Shown: positions 11,801 to 22,671 of the stretch, piece after piece | Layout of the letters: each line of letters starts with the position of its first letter | Numbering within the stretch: position 1 is the first letter of the stretch | Assembly: GCA_020543525.1 (NCBI GenBank) | Contig: JAHYIO010000023.1 | Coordinates: 496,001-560,000 of the forward strand | Direction of reading: 5' to 3' | Length of the DNA stretch: 64,000 nucleotides | Origin: Coriolopsis trogii | Taxonomy: Eukaryota; Basidiomycota; Agaricomycetes; Polyporales; Polyporaceae | Position numbers and translations under genes: made by a program | The notes under the pieces: model-generated | What the model was told of the DNA's origin: nothing | Databases searched by the model: none | Seen by the model: the letters and a program-made list of their open reading frames with translations, nothing else

Positions 11801-12262
11801 AGCAGTGACGCAGAAGGGGTTAACGCGAGCTCGTCTCACTCCGTCGACGGCGCGCACTCGACGCTCGTCCGCGCGTACGAGGACGCAATCGCGGGCGTCC
11901 AGCCGCCGAGCGACCCGATCCTCATGCCGGGCCAGCTCCACCTCGTGTCGGCGAACAGCCACTCGCGTCCGCTTTCGAGTCCGCACACGCACGCGCACGC
12001 GCACAATACGCATATGCAGCACACGAGCCCGAGCATCTCGACGGTGAACGTGACGCGGACCGGGGCGACGGCGTCGACTGGGTTTGGGGTTTCGGCGGAG
12101 CGCTCTGGATGCCAGACCGACGCGTATGGGAACGGCGCGAGCACCGCGATGTCGCCACCATTCGCGGCGGCGGCGGCGGGAGGTGCGAATGCGAACGGGG
12201 CGCAGAACATGAAGTGGCTCATTACGGAGTACAGCGACAACGGATGGATGACGTGGTTCTGA
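8861..12262 (+). CDS. Zn2Cys6 transcription factor with fungal-specific domain
   Basis: Nuclear DNA-binding regulator. Fifteen exons join exactly to 841 residues: 8861-9072, 9133-9145, 9201-9292, 9356-9617, 9670-9875, 9981-10230, 10286-10357, 10418-10444, 10504-10513, 10566-10657, 10720-10819, 10881-11096, 11158-11357, 11424-11555, 11621-12262. The binuclear cluster is CGECRRLKLKCDRVFPCQSC followed by CKRGCAEIC. A heptad-rich linker follows (LANTEQLHEKIKSMSVRIRE). The middle homology domain is clear: AINALFYMSRYLTMYS, LAVGIGLNRCSSRGK, LRRPPSISLRYVD and VLMLDARIRNFEVPEYMQ. The tail is Ser/His/Ala-rich and ends SDNGWMTWF. Two micro-exons of 13 and 10 bases are needed. A frame change near 10820 is explained by an intron, not a lesion. 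Target genes are unknown. Confidence 0.92.
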
Positions 12263-12695
12263 GGTTCCGGCGTTTTCTTGCTTCATGAAAGTAGCCCGCT
12301 GCCGTTTCTTTCCTTTTCCGCTTTTGGGGCATGTGTTTGGTGCCAGTGTTTATATGTATGCTCCGCTTGCGACCGTGTGGTATGTGCTTGGAGGCCTGTC
12401 TTGTTGCTTGGGAAACGATGATGTCTTGTTGTTCGATGGATCCCGGTGCGGGAAGCGCGAGGTGGTATGGGCGGTGCGGTGCAGGGGTCCGGGACATCTG
12501 TAGCGTAGATGCATGTATGGATTTTCTCCATGTCTCCGGTAGTTTATTGAAGCTATGGGGATCGTACACTATTAGATACAACATTTTTATTCGCACTTTT
12601 GCGCTCTGCAAGTAAAGAAGGCTAGCTCCCTTCTCTGGCTTGCCCAGCTTGCCATCGATCCTTCACATTGGCTCGCGTCGGCGGACGCCATGAGC
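12263..12695. other. Convergent 3' flanks of regulator and PNPO gene
   Basis: No gene supported. The two flanking genes run towards each other, so this holds both 3' untranslated regions. Confidence 0.6.
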
Positions 12696-13581
12696 TTACG
12701 GCGCGAGGCGTTCGATCTTCCACTGCGGCGCATCGTCTGGAGAACCTGGCACACGCGTGTACCGCACCCTGTCATGGAGACGAGAAGGCTTCCCGAGCCA
12801 GAACTCGACCTCGCTGAAAGGTGAGCCGACGAGCGGTCGGTCGGTCGGACGAATGAACATGGCCACAGCGGTGAGAAGAATGAATGGGGGAGTGCGGGAG
12901 AAGGAGCGGGAACTCACTCCGGTACGATCCTCCAGCCGCCCCAGAACTCGGGCAGGGGCACGTTCTCGCCGAATCGCTCCTGGAAGGAAATGGGCGACGG
13001 TTGAGTCTCCGGGGAATGACGGGGCCAGGCGCGATTGGAAGGAGATAGAGGGACCGGCACGGACGCACCTTGAGCTTTTGTGCGCGGGCTTGCACTTCAC
13101 CCTCTCCGACGACGGTGCTCTGCTTGCTCGCCCACGCGCCGACCTGGGAGCCCAGCGGGCGGGAGTGGAAGTACTCGTCGCTCTGCTCGCGCGGGACCCG
13201 CTCCGCGCGGCCGACGACGCGAACCTGGCGGTGGACCTCGCGCCAGTAGAAGGCGAGCGCGGCGCGTGGGTTCTGCGTCAGCTCCTGGGACTTGCGCGAC
13301 GTGTAGTTGGTGTAGAAGACGAAGCCGCGGGCGTCCGCTTCCTTGAGGAGGACGATGCGCGCGGAGGGAATGCCAGAGGGGGTCGCGGTGGAGAGCGTCA
13401 TGGCCTCGGGCTCGTGGACGGAGCCTTGGTAGGCCGTGAACCAGGCGCGGAACTGCGCAAGTGGGTCGGGGGCGACGGTGGCGGGCGAGAGGTGCTCTGG
13501 AGGGTCGTATTGCTGGTGGGCGAGGATCTTGAGCTTGTCGGGCGCTGGCTGAGCGACGGTCGTTCCTGTTTGGTGGGACAT
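12696..13581 (-). CDS. PDX3: Pyridoxamine 5'-phosphate oxidase
   Basis: FMN enzyme of vitamin B6 metabolism that oxidises pyridoxine or pyridoxamine 5'-phosphate to pyridoxal 5'-phosphate. Three exons (13581-13069, 12979-12918, 12813-12696) sum exactly to 230 residues, matching the usual fungal length. Signature segments are [84 protein letters not shown] and, near the end, [18 protein letters not shown]. The FMN-contacting Arg/Lys and the substrate-binding [14 protein letters not shown] block are intact. An in-frame ATG at 13701 would add 40 residues (MLLQLTPPRALLQP onward) resembling a mitochondrial presequence. I chose 13581 on family length. Confidence 0.94.
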
Positions 13582-16500
13582 GCTGGAGTATGGCGCGGTT
13601 GTGTGGCGGGGCTTGGCTAGGGAGAAGAAAGCGAGGGGATGCAGACGAAGTATGCAGGAGGGTTGGAGGAGGGCTCGTGGTGGAGTCAGCTGAAGGAGCA
13701 TGGCGAGATGCTGGAACCATCTGCGAGACTGCTGCCTGGCCCAGAATCGAGCGTCGGGCCCACTCGGGAAGACGCGCTCATTCTGGTGTACTTCGAGGCA
13801 GTCAAACAAGTTCAGCAGATGCTCGCGAGGCCAGCCAGGCAACGAACAACTGGCAGCCTGGCCCGTGTGGACCTGCAGAAATCGAGTACGACTGAGCATG
13901 GGCGTCTGGAGTCTCTGATAACAGAGTGAGATCCAGATCGTATCTGACTCGCTCCTTTCTCTTCCGCTGCTTCAACCACACACCGCACGAGGTACCGTCA
14001 GAAGTGGTGCGCAGAGATTAAACTATATGCGTCGATTGCGGCCACAGAATCTCAATCCCGATCGCTCCGTTAACACTTCTCCCGAATGCGCACCCAGCTT
14101 GTACCTGCTTGTACCCCCTGCATCCGCAAAATCCATGAAGCCATAGAATGCATTCGACGCTATTCCTCACGGCCGACGGCATTTAAAGCCACTTCAGGCT
14201 TTGGGGTTAAAGTTTATATCAAAACAACTGCGTCACTGGCGCGATCTCCTGCTCCGGCAGCCGTTCCACCAGGCCTTCCACTGCCTAGCGTCCGCGATGG
14301 TCGAACGCCGCCACCAAACTGTGACTGCGGCTCTCGTGAAAGCCATGACAATACAGTAGAGCACGTAGCACGGCAACAGTAAGGGCGTCGTTGCCGGTGT
14401 TGACGACAAAGATACAGGAGCACGTAGCCTGCATGCTGCGCACGACCAAAAAGCCCCAAGCAAGGCCCAGGGCCCGGGTCTCGACGTTTCACGAAAGCTA
14501 GTCGACGCCGCCACTCGATCGCGCGCGCCGCTCGCGCGATCGCAGCCACACCGTCCACAGACGGGCTCCCCTGCCGCTGCGTGAGCCGTTGTCACAAAGT
14601 GCGGCCCCGCACGGACCCGAGTGTGAATGGTATGTGCACTATGAGCCGGGTCGTATGAGCTCGTGAGTACGACCCACAGAATTTCGACGCCTCCGACCAT
14701 ACACCGTACCGTACGGTATCACGGCATACGTGCACGCACGCGGGCAAAAGCCTCTTCTTGGTCTATGGCGGCAGAACGTTCGGTTGCGTTCTGGATAATC
14801 TGATTGCGCTGCGCCCTCGAGCCGTCTTTGGAAAAGGGCGGCTTGGCCCATCAGGTGCCCGACTGTGCCGGGCTGGCGGGGGGCCAAACAAGGCACACCT
14901 CCGAGGGATCGATCGAGGCCTCGACGAGGGGCGGTTCCTGGGGTGGCCATGGCACGGCAGGAACGCGATTGTGAAATATACATTCGATAGGATGCCGCCG
15001 GGAGCTCTCAGCTCTGGCCATGGCGTTGGACGCGATTGTTAGACACGGTCTGTTCTACGCTTACGACGAGTGATAGGATGCCGGGGAAGACGGGAGGGTG
15101 GTGAGAACTGCCCACAAGAGACACGTAGCTGCGCATGCTGGTTCTGAGCTTCAAGATTACGAGCGTCGGATTGGAAAGACAGACGGACGCCGGGCTGCGG
15201 TGGCCAGTGGGAATGGGAGCGGTCCTCGGCGGGAGATAGGAAGGGAATTCGAACCAGGTCTGGTCTTTTGAGAACGCTGGTGTCGTAACGCGCGAGGATG
15301 TCTTGCACACCAGTACTTTGTGCCCGCATGCGTCTGTACATACATATGGCCACGCGTGTTCCGGGATTTTCTGTGGAGTTCAAGTGCGAATCCTCTTCCC
15401 AGGTGGTGTGCGCTCTCGAGCTCATATGTTAGCATGGTCAGAAACAGACCAGAAGCCAACACTCACGAGGACTCTTCCGCCCCATGGGGCCCGCGTCGGG
15501 TGATAGCATGTGCTTGCGTTGAATAGGTGTGGACACAGCTTGCGTGCTGAAGAGTTTAGCCTCTGTGTTTGTCATGATGCGTACGGAGCTGGCGATATTT
15601 CGGGCACTGCTTTGGACTCTCCGACCCTCGCGGCTCGTCGTCGTCTTTGATCTATCAGATAATCCCCAAACCATCAAATTGAGTAGGCGGCAGTCCCATC
15701 TGCAGGGAGACTTTGCGATGAGTGCATGGTAATTGGGTTGGATATTACGGACGTCTCTGAAGACCAAAGTGAGTATTCTCTTCGCATGACTATCGTGCCA
15801 TCCCATACGTACGACGCCCATGGTTCGGAACCTGATATTCTCAGGAAATACCCCCGGCCGGACTGGAACATGAGACGCTTGGAAACTCCAGTCAGAATAT
15901 GTTTCGCGGGCGACGCCACCGAAGATGGAAGAGGATTCAAACGCCGACGATAGCCTGGGCACGTCAAGGTTATGTAAGACGTTATATCGCAAACTGAGTG
16001 GTACTGCGACGAGCCGGCACAGGAGACCGATCGTGTGCGGGTTGAATGCTCGGATGTGCGTCCTAGATACGATGTTGGATGGAAAAGCGGCGAGCGTAGG
16101 TGTGGCGTTGGCCGTTGAGCGATCGCCAGTCTGTTGAGGATAATCATAAGTTGTCGTGGGTGTGAAGAGGAGGGCTAGATACGTCAGTGCGCATCATAGG
16201 TCTCACGACGAGATGTCCCCCGCTCAGCTCTTGCATGTATGAATGCGGATGGTACAAAAAAAGAGGAAGGAAGTCATCAGTCTGCCCGCTGGGGGGGAGG
16301 GCGTTAAGTAGCAACGTGAGCTTCTTCGTGCGCACACGTGCGACGAAGATTCCTCGAGGCTTCATCACGCTGCACGACACTGTAAAAAATGTGTTGCATC
16401 ACGGATGTTAGCGAGTCCGAACGTTTGAGGGTGCATGAGTAGACCGCCAAGTACGGATGCCAACCATGTCGAGTTGGATGCGGATGATGAGCGAATGATG

Positions 16501-17124
16501 CGAGAAGATGAGAACGTACTTATGACAGAGAAAGATGGGTACGGGAGAAGACCTGAGGGAGAGAAGGTCGCTGGATGAGAAATGAGACGGGTTTAGAAGC
16601 CTAGTCGTGTGATGCATAGCGCGAACGAGCTCGGAGGAAATCAGACAAACAGGTGGGAGCGCCACCGAACTCGTTTCTCGAACGCGCGATCAGCCGTGGG
16701 CTTGATTCGTGGGTATAGAATGCGTTGTTGGAGGACTGTGCACGCGGGGACTAGGGAAAGGTCTGGATACCGTTTCTCAGATGTAGACAGAATCGCCCTG
16801 GCTGGAAGGTCGTTGGTAGCGACGGTCTCGAGGACATAAGCACAGGCTAAGGTTTGCAACGGCGCTCGTCAGCATGACCTGTGGCTGCCCGCAGACGCTG
16901 GGAGGAAGGGAGCGGCCGAAATAGGGCCTGATCCTCAGATCTCCCATCCCGATTTGGATGGATTTGGAACCCCGCCCGAGCAGGCTCATATTGCCATAAG
17001 CTGTACCACAGTCCTGTCCTGAATCTGTCCCGAGTCCTCCTCCCTCTCCGACGTTCCCCTCCTCCTCCCCGTCCTCACCGAGGTCCCGTCCTGGTCCCAA
17101 GTCCCGCTGCTGCGTGGGCTGGCG
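13582..17124. other. Gene-poor stretch, 3.5 kb
   Basis: No supported gene. Open frames on the minus strand at 14233-14700, 15438-15992 and 15674-16147 have no motif I recognise, and their splice signals do not assemble. The left end holds the PNPO promoter. The right end near 17000 may hold an unrecognised first exon of the Kelch/BTB gene, because its frame stays open upstream of the chosen ATG back to a stop near 17020. Confidence 0.5.
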
Positions 17125-20100
17125 ATGTATCCTATCTCAGATCTCACGGCGTTCTGCCGCAAGACCACTGGAGATGTTCCTCCCAAGCTCGTGGTGAGTA
17201 CTGACCAGTTGTATGCGCGATTGAGTCAGCGCATGACGCGCATAAACGCGTAGGGTGCGTCCACAACCGTCGTCGGGTCCAAAATGTATCTATATGTGAG
17301 TCGTCATGTTCTCCCCCTCGGCTATGTCGCCTGAACCCCTCGGTCAGGGCGGACGCTTGGTCTCTGAGCGTAAAATGGTGTCGGACATATACATGTTCGA
17401 CCTGGAGACATTCAAGTGGGAACGAGTCTCTCAGTTCCCGGAGGATGACATTCCCCAGGCCCGCTACTTTCACAGCGCGGACACCTGTACGTATTGTCTC
17501 TTACGACACATCTTCCTTGGACCGTTCTGACCGAAGAGATGCAGGGCGCAATCACCTCATAATCTTCGGTGGGATGGCCATCAAGCCTCAGTCCGACAAT
17601 CCGGAGGATTTGTGTGTTCTGAACGACGTTCGTCTATTTGACTTGTCTACCAGGCACTGGTTGCCCCCTGCCCCCATTCCCTCCGATTCGTCGCTTGTCC
17701 CGAACGCCCGCTACGCTCACCTTTCCTCCGTCACTGCCGACCGCTTGTTCATCATCGGTGGTCAAGACCTCGCAAACGTCTGGTTGGACGACATTTACAT
17801 CTTCGACCTTGTTTCCAAGACGTGGATCCAGCGTCGTGACTACCCCCGTCATTGCGGTACCTATCGGAGTGTTGCGGTCACTGCGGAACAGCGCGTGCGC
17901 CTTCCCCAAGATGAACTGCGCGGACAGACCGGCCGACTGGGCCAGCCTGGAACGCGTTTCAATATAGACAAGAAGGCACCCGCCGCGCCCAATGCGACAC
18001 AGGGTGATGCCCTCATTCACCTCCCGTACTCTACCGCGCCTACGGATGAGTACCCTTGCGATATCTTCCTGTTCAGCAATTACAACGTGCGTGATCATTT
18101 CGCATTTCTTTTTCCTGCTTCTATTTCTTACAACCCTTGTTTTAGTTCACTGATGTCCAGCGCGAGTTGGAGGTGTTCACGCCCCTTTCCGATGGCGACT
18201 TCACCGTTTCCGACCGGTCTTCCTCCATGACCGGAACATCGTTCCCTCCCGGTCTTCGTTTCCCAACGGGTGCGATACTCGGTACATTTTTCATTGTGGC
18301 CGGCACGTATCTGTCACAGACGTATCAGTCCTTCTCCATTTGGGCACTGGACCTGATCAACATGACATGGTCGCGCATCGACCCCGGAAGCGCACTTGCA
18401 TCTGGTTCGTGGTTCAGGAGCTGTCTATGGGCGAGCGCGAACAAGTTCGTTGTGTTCGGCAACAGGCACGGCAACTTGGTCGAAGACTACAACCGCCGCC
18501 TGCTGAGCTGGGATCACGTTACCTGCATTGACCTGGAGGCGTTCGGTATCTACCAACCCCCCGGTTTGATGCTCGACATCCCCATGCAGGAGCTTGGGTT
18601 GGCGGCGTTGGAGGAGGGTCTTATGGCGGACTTTGAGATCGTTTGCGACGACGGCCGCAGGATCAAGGTGTCGCGCAAGCTCCTCGAAGACCGGTGGCCC
18701 TGGTTCAAGGACCAGCGTAAACTATTCCTCCAGGCAGCGTCTCGCGCTTTGGAAGCGCTACCCTCCATGTCCTCTCAAAGCCCTCTTCCTGAAGTTCCAA
18801 CTGCCAACCGTCAGGAACAGCGCCCAGACCCTCGACTCACCGCGCGCACCTTCAATCTCTCTGAACCATATCCGATCACCCTCGCGTTCATGCAGTACTT
18901 CTATTCGATGTCCCTGATCACCCCACTCCAACACGCGCCCGCTGTCTTGAGCCAGCTGCTGCTGCTGTCTAGTACGTATCAGCTGGGTCATCTGCAGTCG
19001 CTGGTGAAGCACGCGATGCATCGTGCGCTGAGTTATGCGACATCGGTTGGCATCTATGGCGTCTCTACGCTCTGCAGCTGCAGAAGCCTTCAGATCCGGT
19101 AAGTTACGCCGAATCAGAACCTCATCTGATGTTATTCTCCATGCTCAACGTTATTCGGCCACCTTGCATTCACAGAGCACTGCGTGTCGTCATGGTACGC
19201 CACTGGTCTCCTGAGACTATGACCGAAATCGACTGACCGTTCCTGTTCTCGCAGGCGTACTCGCAGAAACGTCCTGGAGGTGTGCGATCGAAGGCCGACA
19301 AAGACGCTGGCCCTGGCGGAGGAAGAAACTCCGACGCGAGCGGTGGCAGTGGAGGCGGAGGGCGTTTCGACAATGCTGCGGCACGTCCGCGCGGTATGTC
19401 GGACGCGTCGTATATGCGCGGTGGCGCCTCTGACAGCTCGACGGGTGCGCGTGGGTTCGCGCGGGGGACGCCCAGTGAGTTCGCTTTATCCGTGTGTCAA
19501 TCTTCTGGTGAATATTTCTGATGTCTTTTGTGGTAGTTTCCGAATCAGCCGATGGCGAGCCGTTGGCAGTTCTCGCAGACTTGCAGGAATTCGGGCTCCC
19601 GGGTCAAGACATGCCCCTCCCGCAAGTTGGGAACCCTAGTCCGAAGAGAGTCTCTGAGATGTCCATGGCGCTTCCCCCATTGAGCGAAGATTCTTTGCTC
19701 GATTTCTCTGCGATGCCGTCACCTCCGGTGATGCAGTCTTCCACCATCCTCGGTATGTCTTCGAGTGGACTGTTCGAAATGCGTGATAGCTCATGTCGCA
19801 CTGCTAGGTCGTCCTGCGCCCCCGACTGCGCCTTTGCCAAGCCCTCCCTCTCAGCAGTCTTCGCCGAAGCCGAAACGGATGGATTCTGTGGACTCACTCG
19901 TCATCGATTCCTTCGGCGATCGCGATGTTGTGACTATCAAAAGCCTCCCTGTCCCGCGCCCGAGGCGCATGGCTTCCATGGACACAATCTCATCGAATTC
20001 GTCGTCGTCACGCGAGGCCCGCTCTGAGCGTGGCCAGATGTCCCCTGTTATGAGGCAGGTCTCGCCATCGCCTCCTCCGATGCAGCATCCGCAAGCCCTG

Positions 20101-21972
20101 GCGGCGAGGAACAACTCGCGGTTCAGTGTCATGTCACACTCGACGGAGCAGGACCTGCTGGCCATTGCGGAAATGCTCTCGCCAACTGTTGATATGGCGA
20201 CTGCAGAGGAAGAGCCGATCCCGGACGGACCGCCGCTCGCAGAGCTCGAGCCCTTCTCCGAGATGTCTATCCAGGAAGTAGACGAAGCGGCGCGCAACGC
20301 AATCCGGGATTCACTTGGGTCATCTGTGTCCTCGCTGTATTCCTCGTATCAACAACGCCAGTCGGCTTGGGCCGCGACATCCATGCGTAGCTCGATGTAC
20401 ACGGACTCGGACGGTGCATCGTACATGGGCGATGATCCCCTTCCCGATCCAGCGTTCTTGGTCCCCGGCTTGCCGCAAAACTACCGCAATTTGTCTGTGC
20501 CGCGTGGCTCGCTACCCATGCCACCACTAGACGACAGCCGCTCTCTCTCGTCATCAACATCGTACAGCTCCTTGCGCACGCCCAGTCTCAGTCGGACGTC
20601 CTCGCTTGCTTATCTGTCGTCCCCTCCTATTAGCCCCGCGTCGTCGTATTCACCCATCGACGGGTCGGGCACATCGTCGCCGCACACGTCGCTCACGCAT
20701 CAGGGAGCAGCGTTGCTTGGCGTTATAGGGGAAGAGCCCGCACGACACGAACATGACCACTACCACCAGCGCAGTCCGTCGGGGGCGACAGAGACGGTCA
20801 ACTTTGAGAACATGTTCGACGACGAATCTTCGTCTCCTAATGGTCCGCCTTCGAGTTACTTCGATCGCAGACCGAACGGACCGGGAACGGGCGGCAGGAG
20901 CATCACACGGGTTGGTTCTCGGGGCGAGCTCCGGAGCCAGCCTCCGTCGCGGAGCGCGTCGAGGAACGAGATGCGCAGTCCCCCACCTCAGGGTCCTCCA
21001 CCGACGCGTCGCGTCCCGGAGCTTCAGAGGTTGCAAATCTCGAACGGAGTCGCGCCTTCGCTGTCGTCTGCGCCTACCCCGGATTTGAACGCACCTTCGC
21101 CATTCGGTCCGCGCAGGTCTCCGTACGAACTCCAGACACGCTCGGCGCACCCGTCGAATGGGCATATGCTGCCGTTCGCACCCGATCAGCGGTCGTCGCT
21201 GCCGTCTTCGAGCGGGCATGGGCACTCGCAGCCTTATGGACAGGAATATCGGTCATCGCTTCCCACCAACGGGCATGGGCAATATGCGTCGGAACAGCAG
21301 CAGCGCACGTCGTATACCGACAAGCGGTCGGGGATGATCGCTGCTCGGTACGATGGTGTCGAGGATCAGCAGTCGCATTACTCGCGCGAGATGCAGTCTC
21401 CGTTCGGGAACATGCGTCAGCCACACTCGGCTGAGCAGCACTCTCCTATGTACCCCGGCGACCAGCGCACGGCGCCGCACACGCCCAGCACGCCGTCCTC
21501 GTTCGCGACGATGACGATGCGGACCACGTCTGACCGCGAGCCGACGCGGCTGCGGCAGGAGAGCGCGCCCCAGCCCCCGCCGACGCAGCCCCCGCCGCCC
21601 GTGCCGCTGTCGCCCGTGCTGTCGGCGAGCTCGGGAAGCTCGGGGCGGATGAGCGTGGTGGGCAAGTCGAGCATCGGAGCGAAGCTCTTCGGGCGGAAGA
21701 AGAGCTCGGACAAGAGCTCGGACGGGACGTCGTCGCTCCACCACTCGAACCGGAGCGTGAGCTCGCTCGAGATGTACTCGAAGACCGACGAGAAGCGGCT
21801 GAAGAAGGAGGCGGCCAAGGCGCGCACGGAGCGCCTTGCGCAGGACCTCGCGGAGAAGGCGCGGAAGCGCGCCGAGGCGGCCAAGGCGAAGAAGGAGAGC
21901 GCCGTCAAGGAGAAGGCGAAGAAGCCTTGGGAGGAGGGCGGGGGGATGTACGAGGGCATCGCCATGTTCTGA
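17125..21972 (+). CDS. Kelch-repeat and BTB protein, Ral2/LZTR1 type
   Basis: Large predicted signalling adaptor. Nine exons (17125-17193, 17254-17295, 17348-17486, 17545-18086, 18146-19098, 19176-19194, 19255-19474, 19537-19752, 19808-21972) sum exactly to 1454 residues. Kelch blades occupy roughly the first 400 residues: GASTTVVGSKMYLYGGRL, MVSDIYMFDLETFKWERV, NHLIIFGGM, NDVRLFDLSTRHWLP, DRLFIIGGQ and LDDIYIFDLVSKTWIQR. A BTB domain follows (LMADFEIVCDDGRRIKVSRK, then a long insert and TYQLGHLQSLVKHAMHRAL). The last 800 residues are Ser/Pro-rich and disordered, with a charged helical end from DEKRLKKEAAKARTERLAQD to the C-terminus. The order resembles S. pombe Ral2 and animal LZTR1, which act on Ras; that link is inference. 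The true start may lie further upstream. Confidence 0.87.
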
Positions 21973-22671
21973 GTTGTTTCACTTCTGCATCTTCCTCTCC
22001 TTTCCTTGTGCCGTTTGCTTTCTAGTGTCTCGTCGCTACTGGACTCTACTTCATATATGCTTCATCCATTTGATCCTCATAGCCATACATACATACGTAC
22101 CATCGTCGTTTCGAGATCTGCTTCTCCCTTCTAATTGTGCATGTTGGTTCGTTGTGGTGTGCGCGGTGATATATCCACTTGTATTAGGCTAATGTGCTAC
22201 CAACTCTTCCATCTCCCTCATTGTCTGTCTTACCATGCCGTGTACACATCGTTCTCTTCCTGTGCTTGGTTTTAAGACTAATTTCGGTCGCTGAGGCTAC
22301 AGGGTGTCTGTATCCACTCGTTATCGCCCAAACGCCCCCTGTAGTAGTGTTAGAAGTGTAGTGTCAATATATGCGTGTCATACATAACGGAGATGAAGAC
22401 TTGCGGGACACCTGACACTTAACGTCTAACAACGATGTCATGTTGGAGGCATTTACGCCACGACTACGGTAAGTACATGTGTGGCGCGAGGCATTCCTGA
22501 TCCAATTGATCCAATAACGAGGGTGTAATGCAGTGCAGTGCAAATGAGACGAACGAACAGAAGCAGAAACAAATACAGCAATGATGGGTGGATGGATGGA
22601 TGGATGGATGGATGGATGGATAGCAGAGCAGAGCAGGAGGATGGTGAAGCTACGGGAGACGACTGGGTACG
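21973..22671. other. Convergent 3' flanks with a microsatellite
   Basis: No gene supported. The stretch holds the 3' untranslated regions of the Kelch/BTB gene and of the CHFR-like gene, and a tetranucleotide repeat. Confidence 0.6.
22589..22621. repeat. (GATG)n microsatellite
   Basis: About seven perfect GATG units in a row, in the 3' flank between two convergent genes. Directly visible. Confidence 0.95.

Noticed and set aside
12757..13620. 287-codon plus-strand open frame
   Set aside because: It is antisense to the pyridoxamine-phosphate oxidase exons; long mirror frames are expected in GC-rich coding DNA.
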